From: Corythucha ciliata
Taxonomy: Eukaryota > Arthropoda > Insecta > Hemiptera > Tingidae
Length of the DNA stretch: 64,000 nucleotides
Direction of reading: 5' to 3'
Assembly (NCBI GenBank): GCA_038030265.1
Contig: CM075939.1
Coordinates: forward strand, 19,201,253 to 19,265,252
The translations under genes were made by a program, and so were the position numbers. Shown here one piece after another: positions 51,201-59,939 of the stretch. Position 1 is the stretch's first letter; each line of letters starts with the position of its first letter. The notes below the pieces were generated by a model. That model worked only from the letters and a program-made list of their open reading frames with translations, had not been told where the DNA came from and did not search any database.

Positions 51201-54200
51201 TTGAGTGCTGAGTTTTGTCCTGTGTTTTTGCCTTTCTTTTGATTATTCTTCCTAATTTTCCCGTGTTTCAATAGTTTTGTTCAAAACTTCCATTCCCGTT
51301 ATTCCTTTTCGCAAACGGCTCGGAGCGTTAACTTTCGGCGCACTTCATTTTTATATTGTCGGTTTCTCCTTCAAAAGAAACATGGTTATTTGTTCGGCAG
51401 TTAATAGTCGTAACAAGACTATTCACGGTGGTCGGATGTTCAAATTCCCTTCTGACGTGGAAAGAAGAAAGAAATGGCTTTTTGACGTAGAGACAAGTGT
51501 ACAAGTTCTTACAGGGAGCCCCAGTTTTTCCTCTATAAGGTCCGGTAAACACGGCGACACATCTATTTTCCTTTCTGGTCCACACGAGCAAAGAGCCCCA
51601 GGAGTAGACCGGGCCTGAACATGTTTCTGGAGAGGGTTGAGTTTAGCGAGAAAAGGACAGCTTCAGGGGCAGTGCAATTTTTGCAGAATACACTATTGGA
51701 TCTCCATTTTAAGAAATAAAATGTTACTATCATATCTAGTTCACATCACAGGATTAATCGTGGCAGAAATAGAGTCCCTATCGAACACTGTCTTGTCACA
51801 CACAAAAATTATTAGAAAGCACATCTTCCAAACAGCACAGCTGACGCACATTAAAATTCTTCGATGAGGGCGACTTGCCAACAAATCATATTTTCCAAAG
51901 TCTGAAAATTGAGAATCAAGCATCGACATCTAGCTTTTGGTGCTCAGGGTTCTGCATCCATCGTCTCTTAATGCAGTATAATTGCAAGAGGTTGAAGGCG
52001 AGTTGGCGATTTTCAATCATGGTGGTGGTTTTCTTTTAATTACTTCTTGATGTGCGGCAGCAATTAAATCTTCGGTCGTCGGCTCAGGGACCTCAACATT
52101 ACAACACAATATTATAGCTCTTTGAGTGTTGTGCTTGTGACTGCAACATACCATTCGCTCGGTTTCAGTCCAGGAATTCATTGTTAGAGAAACTGATATT
52201 CTGTCTATGAGCAAACGTATAAACCGACGAAACTTAAAATACCTATTCGTATTCGGTCTATAAAATAAGAAAAAAACACGTTTTAAACTGAATAAACAAA
52301 ACTACTCGTATCAAGTCCAGTGATACACGTAGAAAACGACAAGGTTCCCGGAGCTCGAAGGGACCAAATATGGAGGTCCGCCGTACTCGTGTCTCTAGTG
52401 CCTTACCAACGAGTACTGACAGTCCGCCATGTTTGGTCCCCCCCTCTCCAATAGGGATCAAATAGATTTGATATCTCTCAGTCGCTGCTCCGGTCGTGAA
52501 GGGTACGCTCAACGATGTAGAAAAGAACTGTATTGCTCATCACTGCTGATAAAGAATAGCCATCAATAAGCTCCAAGTGGAGCTTAAAGTGGATGAGAGG
52601 GGTGGAGTTTCAAAGTAAATACGGGAAGAGAGTTTGGGAAATTTTGGATCGCGAATAGCCTGCTTTGACATTTTTGGTGCATGGATAATTTGTTTGTACA
52701 TTTTCAATCTTTTGGCACTTTTGGATCTCGAGTGGCCGGCTTTGCCATTTTCAGGGCATTTGAAGGGTGCATTGAGTCATTTTCGCCATTTTTCGATGGT
52801 GAATAGCCAGTTTGGCAATTCTAATGGAACAAACCGTCAATACGGTCATTTTTAGGGAGAGGATAGTCACTTAGATTATATTGTCAGTTCAAGGCCCAGG
52901 GTGCTAAACTGTTAGTTTAGCCATTTATAAAACGCTAACCGTCAGTTTACCATTTTCTAGGCGTAAATCGTTAGTTTAATATTTTTAGGGCGTGAGTATA
53001 GCCAGTTTGGCTGTATGTAGGGCATGAATCATCATCAGTCGAGCCATTTTCAAGGCGCTAATGGTCATTTTTGGATCGCGAATAGTCGGTTTCGCCTTTT
53101 GCAGTTTGAGGAGTTTTAAGGTGGGCGCTGAAAGTTTAGCAATTTTTTAGGGTGGATTGAGTCATTTTCACAACTAGAGGCGCAATTTGTGTGTATAAGG
53201 TCATTTCTAGGGCGTGGCATTGGTCCGCTTGGCTATTTTTTGGAAGAATCGTTAGTTTACGTCAAGGTTTGGGAGTGAATCGTTGGTTTAGCCATTTATG
53301 TCGTGAATTATTAGTTTTGCCATAGTTGGCCTTTCGAATTAACTGATCCCACTCTCCTCCGCCTCTACTGAAAGGTGATTTATCGCACAACTGGACAGTG
53401 AGTTCCCCGATGATTTTACTCACAGTATGATTCAAAACCAATTCCACAGTATGATTCAATTATGCGCGCTTAGCACTATTAAAAACTAAATTTGGCGGAT
53501 TCGTCTCGTTCAAATCCCAATTTCGTGGGTTTTACTTTTTCCAAACCCCAAATTTCATGGGATGTGTTCTTTCAAAAACCAAATTTCGCGGGTTTTGCTT
53601 TCAAAAACCTTTTATGGGTTTTGCTCTTTCAAACCCCGATTTTAAGGTTTTTCGCTCTTTCAGAATTTATATGGACTTGGCTCATTTAAAACCAAATTTC
53701 GGGGATTTTTTCCTCATCTCCGCCAACCTGTCATCTCCTGATTTCCATGAACTAGAAAATGACCGGGTAAAGAGAAAACTTGCACTAGAGCAACTACTAT
53801 AAAATGATTTCAAATTTTCAACGATACCGTCCAGACTTCTGGAAAAGGGCAATCATAATGGGTTTTACCTCTACTCAGGTCACATATGAATTAGGTACTA
53901 GCCGGGTGAGAAGTTCGCTGGGTGTTAGTGTTATCCCACCCCTCCCTGCGATGTCGACGTTGACATCGATCAAGAGGAATGAGCCGCCGTGACGTGATAA
54001 CTCGTCGCAGCCTTCGTAACAATCAACCAACAACCAACTGGCACAACAGTTTGACTGTTGCGAACTTGAAAAATTGAAACAATAAACTGAGCAAAAGCGG
54101 ATCCTCAAAATAACCTCTAGTCTAGTTCGAGGACGATACTCTCATATTTTTTTAAACAAACAAGATCATTTTTTTGTGACATTTCTACCAAAGTAGGTAC

Positions 54201-57200
54201 GAACATTTAAAAAAATGAAAATAGGCCATAATTATACCTACTTATATTGTAAAAATATTATACTAGTCAATATTGTAATAGATAAAGAGATCGCTCATCT
54301 TAATTAGGTATGTCAGGTGACGATCTCTATCTGTTCTCCCAGTACAAGTCAATGGACTTGGTGGAAGAAGTCCGTATTCTCTGTTATTAGCGTTATTGCT
54401 TTGATAAGAATGGGCGAAATAAATGAATACCATTGGTCTATCGGTAATTCCTTCAAAAATCTGACGGGCCTTTCCTCTTTCCGGGCAAACTTGAAGGACT
54501 TCGTTACGTGGCTATAAGACAATAACAATCGAAAATATTGTTGGAATAGGGAGCTCGTGAAAAAATAATCAACATAGGTACTTAATTAAATTAAATGTGG
54601 AACCCAATCTGTCAACAAGAGCCTGTACTTTAGCCGTAATAATTAACTCTTCCTGTTCGCCCCTTTCATCCTTTGCGTCCATCTCAATATTTTCTTTCTT
54701 ATTCTTCGTTTTGGAGCCCGCGTTCCTGGCACAATTGAAGGACGCAGCCGACGTTAAGGATGAATTAAATATATCAACTGACGAGCGTTAGCAAGCTCTG
54801 AATATTGATATTATCTCCTCCTCCACCCTTCTCGTTTCCGAGCTCACTGTCACCCTCCAACAAGGATATTTTTAGCCCTCACTTAAGCTTTGAAGACGTG
54901 AAAAATCGGCGAGAAGGATGAAACCTACGTATTAATGCGCCTTTCCAGCCGTCTCCGAGTTCCCCCAAGGGGGCAAGTACGATGAGGTGTTATAATTTCA
55001 ACACGGTGGATACCACCCGTGTTATTTCATACAACTCCCCTTCGTACTTGAGCCCCAGGTTCTTTGATTGCGAATTTGGGCAAGTTATACGGAGGTAAGG
55101 AGTGTTCGTGGTTTTAAAAGCAGTTTTCGTATGACATGAAATCATGAATGCTCTGTCACCATGACCATAGTATTTTTGTTCTCGTCGCCTTTACAGGCTA
55201 AAAACTGTTGAGTTCCCGCTCCCTGGATACCACCAGATTTTGCTGCAATGCCTCAGTGAGTAGGATAGAGAAATGGTTCAACATTACGAAATTGTAGTTC
55301 TTAAAGGTGAGCAGAATTTTCCAATGGCTTCATTACACATTTTACAACCAGTTAAAAGTTTTGGAGGGCAAATCAACTGTAACGATTTCGTTGTTTGGAT
55401 TGATTCTGCTGGTTTCGAAGTCAAATTGCCCCGTTTCCATCACTGGGTTGCCATTTTCAGGGAAGTTTCATAACTGGGGTGTGATGATAGCGCTATAGCC
55501 TTGGTGGGGGGGGGGGGTTAAATCGTGGACGATAGGGTATGTATGTTGAACTCTTCTACGTCCGGGGTGGGGAGGTATACCGGGGGTTTCTTCTCCAGTT
55601 CGAAGCAAACCATTCACCCGCGGGCTAATTAGATAAACAAAGGAGAAAAAACTGAGAAGACCAACTTTTACACCATTTAGCATCGGTGATTTGATTCGGG
55701 AGTTATAGGCAAATACACCGCAGTCCTAAACGCGGGAGACGAATTCCAAACTTTCTTGCCACTTGCGGGGGAGAATTTGCAATTCAAGTTTCTGAGGCGT
55801 TGAAAATTGACCAATTCATGCCCTACAATGGCAAAACTGACGATTCGCGCCTTGAAAATTAATAAAACTGACAAACTTGTGCCCTAAAAATAGAAAAAAT
55901 GGCAATCCCCCCCCCACCCGCCCTAAATAAAATTCGCGCCTATTGGACTAAGTATTATACTAACAATAATTTACAACCTGAAAATAGTCAGACTGCCTGT
56001 TCACGCCTTAAAAAGCAACAAAAATTACTGTAAATGTGGCCTCAAATGGCCGCTATGACGTTTTGCGCCTTTGGGAAGGCTAAACTGGCAATTTGTGCTT
56101 TTCAATCAGCCCAACTTTCACGCCCTAGAAATAACCAAACTCGCGATTTACGCTTTGAAAAGGCCAGACTGACCAATCGTACCCTATGATATAGCTTGAC
56201 GGATTATTCGCGCCTTAAACATTGGAAAACTGACTTTAAAAAAGTAAAATTGAAACTTCGAACCATAAAAACGTTTGAACTAACCGTTCGCACGATTGAA
56301 AATAATTAAACTGACTACCACGCCCAAAAATGACCGTACAGAACAACATGCAATGGGGACAATCGGGGTCGTAGGGTGGATTCGGGATTGAGGAAGTTTG
56401 GGATTGGGGATATCAGGGGACAATTTGTGACCTAGAAGTAGTCAAACTTTAAGGCGGGGTTTCAGGCGGGTCTCCTCGACCCCTTCCCAGTCGCCCCTCG
56501 CCTAAACTTCGCACATAAATTTTGGCTCCATTTCTGCATCAATATTCGATTTCAACGTCTCATTTTAATCTTCAGGAAGTTCTACAGTGACGTTAGATCT
56601 TGCTTTTCCAGATTTCATCCCTAAAATTACCTTAAAACACATTCAAGTTGTAAAGTGATTTGGGGTTATTTTAGGGATAAAATTTGAAAAAGCAAGATCT
56701 AACGTCACTGTAGAACTTCCTAGATTAAAATGAGACGTTGAAATCGAATATTGACGCAGAAATGGAGCCAAAATTTATGTGCGAAGTTTAGGCGAGGGGT
56801 TGACTGGGAAGGGGTCGAGGAAACCCGCCTGAAACCCCCCCTTAAGGGGGAGTTGTACTCGTGTTTCCCCGACCCCCTCCAATCATACCTCGTCAAATAC
56901 TCGGCATACTCGGCATACGGGATCTAGATGATTCCGGTATGGACAACTCAATTCTATTTGATGACAGAATGAATCAACATTTATCCAGCTTGAAGGAGAA
57001 GTCATAGCGTAGATTTAGTATCATCATAAAGAGTGTATAATTTCCATAAGCAAGCACAAGTGACCAGTCAACGTGGAATGTAAGGAATGCTTAGGTGTAC
57101 GGATCGATTGTTTTTGGTGGACCATTCAGGATCAAAATCCACAAAAATTCTTCCAATCGACATTTCTAGTAATGGGGTTCCTGAAACCAGCGCATAACGG

Positions 57201-58232
57201 AGTACCCCAAACTAAACACGACCCCCCCCCCTCCAATATGATTTCTGGGAACCTCGCGAACGGTGTTTAATGTAGTACTATTATAAATTTGTTTTATTTA
57301 TTCATTTATTCATTATAATTGTTTGTTTACGTCTCCTTTTTTGTAGTCATGTTTGGGATTTTAAAAGGCCTTGAAACCGAGATGAAAGCCTCTAGGGAAA
57401 AAAAGGTTGGAGCCACTAAGTGCTGTTTCGAGAAAAGTCTTGTTGAACAGTGGGACCATGGCGAGTTGAACTATTCTCTTCAATGTTCTTCGTTGTAACA
57501 AATAGTCCACTTCAATTTTATACTGTATCCTTCCACAGTAATAGGGAGCTGAGATGCACGTATATAGCCAGTTTCATAACGGCAATAATGCCCTCGCCAG
57601 ATATCAACAGTTCATGTTCATGGTGTTCCTTCCTGCTTATAATTATAGGATCAATATCACCCTCTTTCATGCCCCTATGTTCAAAATGGGTTGAGGGGTG
57701 GGGCGTGTATCAATAATCGTATCATAATGAGCTTCCTTAATTTGCCTGCAAGGGTGGAAAATCGGGCGAAGAGCGTTCCAATTTGTTTCGCAAGTTCGAC
57801 TCTAAAGAGACAGTAGAATTCGAATAATTCTCGAACATTGATGGCGCTCACTCATTCTCTCTCTCCCTCACAATTCACGCTTTAGAAGTAAATCATTCAA
57901 ATAGAGAATACTACTCAAGCAGAAGCTCAATTTCCTTTAACCCCTCCTTCTTCAAATATGACGTGATTATCCCTCATTCTATAGTGTCTAATCTTTTGTC
58001 TGGTTGTTTACTGCCTCCATGAGATTCGTGTCTTTTTTCTAACACTCGTGTTTTTTTATAGTGTAGTCATTTACATTCTCATTTTGTGTTCTCCTTTTCT
58101 CGTTTATTTCAATTATTTTATTGATATGACTTTTCATTTTCAGACGTACGACAACCAATCAAAGAGACGAATACAAAAACAGTGAGTGGCACGGATGACA
58201 AAGCCAAGACACGAGTATTGGACGTTGCGGAG
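24560..58232 (+). CDS. Sdc-like: Syndecan-like heparan sulfate proteoglycan, 5' part of gene (three exons)
   Basis: Exon 1 (24560-24640) encodes a start Met and a hydrophobic signal peptide ending near IHAQE, followed by a perfect donor (GAG/GTAAGC). Exon 2 (39422-39596) follows a T-rich tract and CAG, and encodes an acidic ectodomain with glycosaminoglycan sites: DIYIDDDALEGSGNQ, then LESSGSGYGPDDEDGDG. Its donor is G/GTAAGT. Exon 3 (58144-58232) encodes DVRQPIKETNTKT..VLDVAE and ends at GAG/GTATGT. The phases (0, 1, 0) fit one reading frame, giving 115 residues so far. Ser-Gly dipeptides in acidic surroundings after a signal peptide are the syndecan ectodomain pattern. The transmembrane segment and EFYA tail that would prove it are not in the window. 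Introns are 14,781 and 18,547 bp and carry most of the transposons listed here. Alternatives: another Ser-Gly proteoglycan, or three exons that do not belong together. Confidence 0.62.
24641..26273. other. Syndecan intron 1, left part
   Basis: AT-rich unique sequence; no coding potential seen. Confidence 0.5.
26274..26480. repeat. LTR followed by its own inverted copy
   Basis: Forward LTR (26274-26383) is followed by a reverse-complement copy of most of the LTR plus the adjoining purine tract (26384-26480). The outer 80 or so bases form an inverted repeat with a spacer of about 34 bp. Confidence 0.85.
26577..28956 (+). pseudogene. pol: Degenerate gypsy pol: reverse transcriptase, RNase H, integrase
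   Basis: Order of domains: RT fingers/palm from about 26640, catalytic YLDD at 27089-27100; RNase H with ETDASD and TDQQALSF (27520-27740); integrase with a His/Cys zinc segment near 27900-28020 and DDE positions in VDFKGPL, HSDRGSSF and VERYNG; a C-terminal GPY-type module and an acidic tail ending at 28956. Breaks seen: a frameshift around 26920-26930, an in-frame TGA at 26972-26974, and a second frameshift around 28520-28560 between the integrase core and its C-terminal module. The longest intact piece is 27143-28579 (478 codons). No gag or protease precedes it, so it cannot be autonomous as it stands. Confidence 0.88.
29544..29566 (+). other. Lone hAT-like terminal motif
   Basis: CAGGGGTGGCCAACC resembles the terminal inverted repeat of hAT elements. 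No matching right end was found in the following 250 bp. Confidence 0.25.
29755..30207 (-). pseudogene. pol: C-terminal tail of gypsy element B integrase
   Basis: The frame encodes the chromodomain-less tail typical of this gypsy type: a short beta-rich segment (WISGTVITRLGDLHYEVEH and RFKRHVDQ) followed by a Pro/Ser/Thr-rich low-complexity end. It overlaps the integrase frame by a few bases in another phase, indicating a frameshift near 30205. Confidence 0.7.
30204..30840 (-). pseudogene. pol: Integrase of gypsy element B with first catalytic Asp deleted
   Basis: A His/Cys segment (HIGVVKM..SCHAC) runs into VDAYSKW, VVSDNGPQF and NGQAERC, the later part of a retroviral-type integrase core. 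About 20 residues that normally lie between the zinc segment and VDAYSKW, including the first Asp of the DDE triad, are missing at about 30710; the frame stays open across the gap. The second Asp and the Glu remain. Confidence 0.8.
30860..31960 (-). pseudogene. pol: Broken reverse transcriptase of gypsy element B; RNase H missing
   Basis: The RT N-terminal part is in 31453-31830 (motifs PVDISLRPGFKPVYARARPI and SSEWAPPTHVV) and continues with frameshifts in 31302-31538 (VISRLDVTDAF..LNAPTHGLVRPTRA). Further RT/thumb-like pieces extend to about 30860. At about 30850 the reading jumps from the beginning of RNase H (SIPYDPSLSI) straight to the integrase zinc segment (THIGVVKMKGLARS), so the RNase H core is deleted. 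Confidence 0.75.
31941..32612 (-). pseudogene. gag-pro: gag C-terminus and protease of gypsy element B
   Basis: An Arg/Ser-rich basic stretch is followed by two CCHC-type knuckles (CYGCGGSHWRQNC, with one residue fewer than canonical, and CHKCKKVGHISSVC). After a variable linker comes the aspartic protease motif MEVDTGGVCSMV. The open frame runs further upstream through the neighbouring tRNA-like sequence, so its first Met is not the real start. The N-terminal capsid part of gag is absent. Confidence 0.8.
32633..32706 (+). pseudogene. Third tRNA-Thr-like copy, decayed (anticodon AGT)
   Basis: It shares the D/T arm sequence and the flanking words CTCGAATCGTGTTGGGCTA with the 20-kb copies. The anticodon loop reads CTAGTTA (AGT), the usual eukaryotic Thr anticodon. 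The acceptor stem pairs poorly (about three of seven) and the anticodon stem has a mismatch. It abuts gypsy element B. Confidence 0.6.
32740..33289. other. Syndecan intron 1, unassigned open frame
   Basis: A 107-codon frame (32734-33057) follows the tRNA-like copy. It is Ser/Gly/Leu-rich without a recognisable domain; possibly the body of a SINE-like element. Confidence 0.35.
33290..33420 (-). repeat. Short family A array, minus orientation
   Basis: Three to four units of ATTGAGAAAAACACTAATTC type. Confidence 0.65.
33824..34955. mobile_element. 1.1-kb element with 23-bp inverted ends and internal tandem duplication
   Basis: AAGCCCGGTGCACACGATGC at the left pairs with GCATCGTGTGCACCGGACTT at the right. 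The right part contains two tandem units (about 34695-34812 and 34843-34945) sharing ATTGACGTCAC and CATGCGCATAACGCAC. No coding capacity recognised. Confidence 0.75.
35142..35274. mobile_element. MITE family 3, copy 2
   Basis: Shares nearly the full length with 17115-17241 in reverse complement, including TTTATGGAGAGGACGC and the termini. Confidence 0.8.
35849..36061. mobile_element. MITE family 1, copy 4, with extra internal DNA
   Basis: AAAGGCCCGTTCACACGGGG at the left and GAGCTTGTGAACGGGCCTT at the right. About 70 bp longer than its relatives because of unrelated sequence in the left half. Confidence 0.65.
36070..39421. other. Syndecan intron 1, right part
   Basis: No coding sequence recognised; contains a GC-rich patch near 37000-37060 and the poly-T tract. 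Confidence 0.5.
39248..39289 (+). repeat. Poly-T tract, ~42 bp
   Basis: Uninterrupted T run 130 bp upstream of syndecan exon 2; possibly the trace of a retroposed insertion on the minus strand. Confidence 0.9.
39597..41349. other. Syndecan intron 2, left part
   Basis: T-rich; frame 40653-40919 has no motif and no splice context. Confidence 0.5.
41350..41830 (+). repeat. Degenerate repeat array, family C variant
   Basis: About 17 units like AAATTGACAATTTCCTCAT at about 25-30 bp spacing. Confidence 0.8.
41830..42330 (+). repeat. Degenerate array of another word (family F)
   Basis: GCGTGAATTTTGCCCTTG followed by GTGGCATTTCGC-like units, about 45-60 bp period, weakly conserved. Confidence 0.5.
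42330..42700 (+). repeat. Degenerate repeat array, family E
   Basis: GCGAAATTTGGTTTTCAG and GAAATTGGTGTTTCAGTG units, about 35 bp spacing. Confidence 0.65.
43191..43252. repeat. Perfect 20-bp inverted repeat, 22-bp spacer
   Basis: CAAGGGAGGGGCCATGGCCA and its exact complement. The spacer also contains TTGGCCATG. Unknown role. Confidence 0.9.
43480..44350 (+). repeat. Degenerate repeat array, family A, best preserved
   Basis: Between 44100 and 44340 the GCGAATTAGCGTTTTTCTC and AATTTTAGCC words are near consensus at about 30 bp spacing. Confidence 0.85.
44520..45120 (+). repeat. Tandem duplication, unit ~285 bp, with decayed further units
   Basis: 44526-44770 and 44809-45060 share GCACGATAACTCT, GGCACAAAAATCAGTAGTCA, GGTTGAAATGGTCAAAAAAT and TTCTAGTAGCATCATATTCG. 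More degenerate pieces continue to about 45400. Confidence 0.8.
45405..45455 (+). repeat. Short word shared with the left edge of the window
   Basis: GCCAGCTGCCGGAGCGA, preceded by GAAAT-CACTCT-like sequence, occurs here and at 133-167. Probably the end of an unidentified dispersed repeat. Confidence 0.5.
45456..47693. other. Syndecan intron 2, mostly unassigned
   Basis: Besides the candidate exon at 46426 and a CT microsatellite near 47110-47130, nothing recognised. Confidence 0.5.
46426..46610 (+). CDS. Candidate extra coding exon inside syndecan intron 2
   Basis: An open frame following a T/C-rich tract and CAGAG encodes an acidic, Ser/Thr-rich stretch (HESDDEVYRSREDETETSSD, then VVKTPSPTHRHH) and then a stop. 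Composition differs from the repeat-rich surroundings, and with an acceptor at AGAG/TT the phase would match the end of syndecan exon 2. However, I see no good donor that would rejoin exon 3 in phase, so it could be an alternative terminal exon, a fossil of another gene, or chance. Confidence 0.2.
47694..48087. mobile_element. Foldback family 5, copy 1
   Basis: Arms of about 160 bp, from CTTAAGGGGGAGTTGTACAT and CTCGACCCCCCTCCAATCAT inward to ACCGTACGATCTTGC, with the complement in reverse order. It ends 20 bp before the mariner-type element. Confidence 0.85.
48108..50154. mobile_element. Tc1/mariner-type element, inverted duplication of its 3' half
   Basis: TA-flanked ends CAGGGTGTTCAAAAAATGGA and its complement (48108-48127; 50135-50154). 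The whole element is a giant inverted repeat: left arm 48108 to about 49052, right arm about 49214-50154, unique spacer only about 160 bp. Each arm contains the 3' end of a transposase gene plus roughly 750 bp of downstream DNA. Confidence 0.85.
48906..49247 (+). pseudogene. Tc1/mariner-family transposase C-terminal fragment, DD41D spacing
   Basis: The spacer and right arm encode DGATPHF, FPNRWIGRAGPALWPPRSPD and LNPLDF. The Asp of DGA and the Asp of PLDF are separated by 41 residues by direct count. The N-terminal half with the HTH domains and the first Asp is absent. Reading continues with a frameshift into the end of the gene at about 49370. The first ~45 codons of this open frame are antisense to the inverted copy in the left arm (48888-49070, minus), which preserves the C-terminal end without that shift. 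Confidence 0.75.
50155..51103. other. Syndecan intron 2, unassigned
   Basis: AT-rich sequence, no motif seen. Confidence 0.5.
51104..52447. mobile_element. Possible THAP-containing DNA transposon remnant
   Basis: A motif with GTACAGCGGACGGCTATATT followed by TGGTCCCT at about 51111-51142 recurs in inverted form at about 52358-52395 and again near 52420-52442. Between them is a THAP-like ORF. Boundaries are approximate; terminal repeats are imperfect. Confidence 0.4.
51379..51618 (+). pseudogene. THAP-type zinc-finger-like ORF, incomplete
   Basis: The open frame spans 51277-51618 in total; the stretch from the Met at 51379 reads MVICSAVNSRNK, GGRMFKFPSDVERRKKW, which follows the THAP signature (C..NR.K, F.FP.D.ERRKKW). 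The second zinc Cys (normally C-x(4)-C-x-N) is Ser here, and the expected C-terminal C-x2-H ligands do not follow, because the similarity stops after WLFDVE. It is therefore either truncated, spliced onto a distant exon, or a fossil. Confidence 0.5.
52630..53320 (+). repeat. Degenerate repeat array, family B
   Basis: CGCGAATAGCCAGTTTGGC and CATTTTTAGGGCG-like units at 30-50 bp spacing. Confidence 0.75.
53480..53720 (-). repeat. Degenerate repeat array, family E, minus orientation
   Basis: On the plus strand, CAAATTTCGCGGGTTTTGCT and CTTTCAAAAACC units, about 31 bp apart. Confidence 0.75.
53721..54961. other. Syndecan intron 2, unassigned
   Basis: Short open frames on both strands overlap each other at 53804-54108; none has a recognisable domain. 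Confidence 0.5.
54962..55059. mobile_element. MITE family 2, copy 2
   Basis: A foldback from CCCCCAAGGGGGCAAGTACG to CTTCGTACTTGAGCCCCAGG with GTGTTAT / ATAACAC inner pairing; same family as 3773-3890. Confidence 0.75.
55790..56340 (-). repeat. Degenerate repeat array, family B, minus orientation
   Basis: Plus-strand words AAACTGACGATTCGCGCCTT recur at 35-50 bp spacing; the only minus-oriented family B block. Confidence 0.75.
56448..56845. mobile_element. Foldback family 5 relative
   Basis: Same architecture as 47694-48087 (TTTAAGGCGGGGTTTCAGGC end, CCTCGACCCC, CAGGAAGTTC, GATCTTGCTTTTC) but with different arm sequence. Arms are about 180 bp with a short centre at 56620-56690. Confidence 0.85.
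56841..56935. mobile_element. Half copy of foldback family 5
   Basis: CTTAAGGGGGAGTTGTACTC then CCCCGACCCCCTCCAATCAT matches the left end of 47694-48087. It starts within the last bases of the neighbouring element, so it is nested or fused end to end. Confidence 0.7.
56936..58143. other. Syndecan intron 2, last part
   Basis: No coding sequence recognised; a T-rich tract precedes the exon 3 acceptor. Confidence 0.5.
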
Positions 58233-59734
58233 GTATGTTTCCTACTTTGTTTATTTTTATCCCCCTCTTTTTATTTGTCTCTTTCTTTCTCTCCCTATAT
58301 TTTTTTTTTGTCTTTTATAACGTAAATTGCCTTGTTTTCTTCGTTTTAATGGAAGTAATCCCTTCCTGTTACTGACAGTTCATTCCTTTAAATATTTTTA
58401 AATTTTATCAGAATTAAATGTTTTCCTGAATGATAAGCGGCTGGGTAAGAGTGTGTGTGAGTGCAGGGAGGGGTGGTAGAGTCGTTTTGACCTCGCTTGC
58501 ATTAAAAAAATTGAATGTCTTGTTCATTATAGATTTTAATTACTCTTGATCTTACTAGTTGTAAACAAATTAATGGCTCCCCTCGACCCCCTATCCATTA
58601 CATTCAGCTTCACTATAAAAGCTATGCGATGTTTAAATAGTGTGGATGCGGAAACATGCAGAGTAGGTAGCTGAAGTCTTTTAAGTCAGGTTCACCCCCC
58701 CCCCCTTCAATTATCCAACACACTCACATTCTCGTCCGGCGCAATTGCTCCACATTACTCATATCGCGGGCTTTTTCTGCTCACCGTTCCTTACCTCCTT
58801 ACAAGGCTTGTCCTTATACGGATGCCACTTCCTGTACTCGTTTTAAATTTTAACAATCCACGATTCTGGCCTCGTGTTCGCACGAATATCTTCTTTTTTT
58901 TTCATAAAGAAGTTCATCTTTGTAGACTTCGTGCAATTCGATTATAACTCACTAAGAATCGGAAGGTTTTTAAACGAGAGTATTTCAAAGAACGGATATG
59001 GCTTAAATCGAGTTACTCTCCAACATTCTTTTGAAAACTTTTTTGTAGAAAATTGTTGTTGGGGAAGGGATGAAAGGAGGAACTTTTCAATCGGTTTATT
59101 TTTTGTCTAATACATCATGAAATGAGGATTTAAGGACTTGGATCCCTTGCTATGGGATTTTGCTCTATGCGGTGGATGGATGCTTAGAGTGAGCCTCATG
59201 AATGGTAGGTAGGTGAGGGTGCAGCAATTCCATGACCAGATTGGTATCCCTCTCTCATTTTTCATTTCCCCAACCTTTAGATAGATTTAATCGTTATGGC
59301 TTTGGCTGTTTTTTTTTCTTTGAAGAAAAACAAGAAAAAAGGAGAATAACGGAGTGTTTTAGGTTCCGGATAACCTCGTTTTATTCGTACAAACGAGAGT
59401 TTCCACGCAGCGAAAACGAGGTGTACATATTTGTCTTTGAAAATTACATGATTTGTAAGTTTTCCTGTTTTTACAACGTCTAGGTTTGGTGATTTAATGG
59501 CTCAATTTTCCTAACTGTACCAGTTTCAACCGAAGAATGAAATCAAGAAAAAAGTAAATGAATTTCTCTTTATGAATCTTTGTCCACTATAATATTGTTT
59601 AGAACCTCTGCGTAACGCCTGATTTTGGGTAAAATGTTTAGGCGGGCTCAAGATCTCACCCCTCTCTTGCAAATCTAATCACAATCCAATTTTTGTGGAT
59701 TATTGCTAGCAGAACGAATTTCAAAGGTTTTCCT
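58233..59734. other. Syndecan intron 3 (incomplete)
   Basis: No transmembrane or EFYA-type tail exon is visible here or further right in the window. Confidence 0.5.
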
Positions 59735-59920
59735 TAGGCCGGTTGTCCACTGCAAGCGTTTTCGAGCGGCGCTACAACGAGCGTACATCCCAAAGGCTCA
59801 AATTGAATGTGACATCGTCCACTGCAGGCTTTGCTGTAGTGCGTTCAATTTAAGGCTTTTGGATGTACGCGCGATGTATACCGCCGATCGAAAACGCTTC
59901 CCGTGGACGACCGGCCTTAC
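59735..59920. mobile_element. MITE-like foldback, ~185 bp
   Basis: AGGCCGGTTGTCCACTGCAA pairs with CCGTGGACGACCGGCCTT; inner arms GCGTACATCC and GGATGTACGC also pair, so nearly the whole element is one hairpin. Confidence 0.85.
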
Positions 59921-59939
59921 TACTCTCACAGGATTGACT

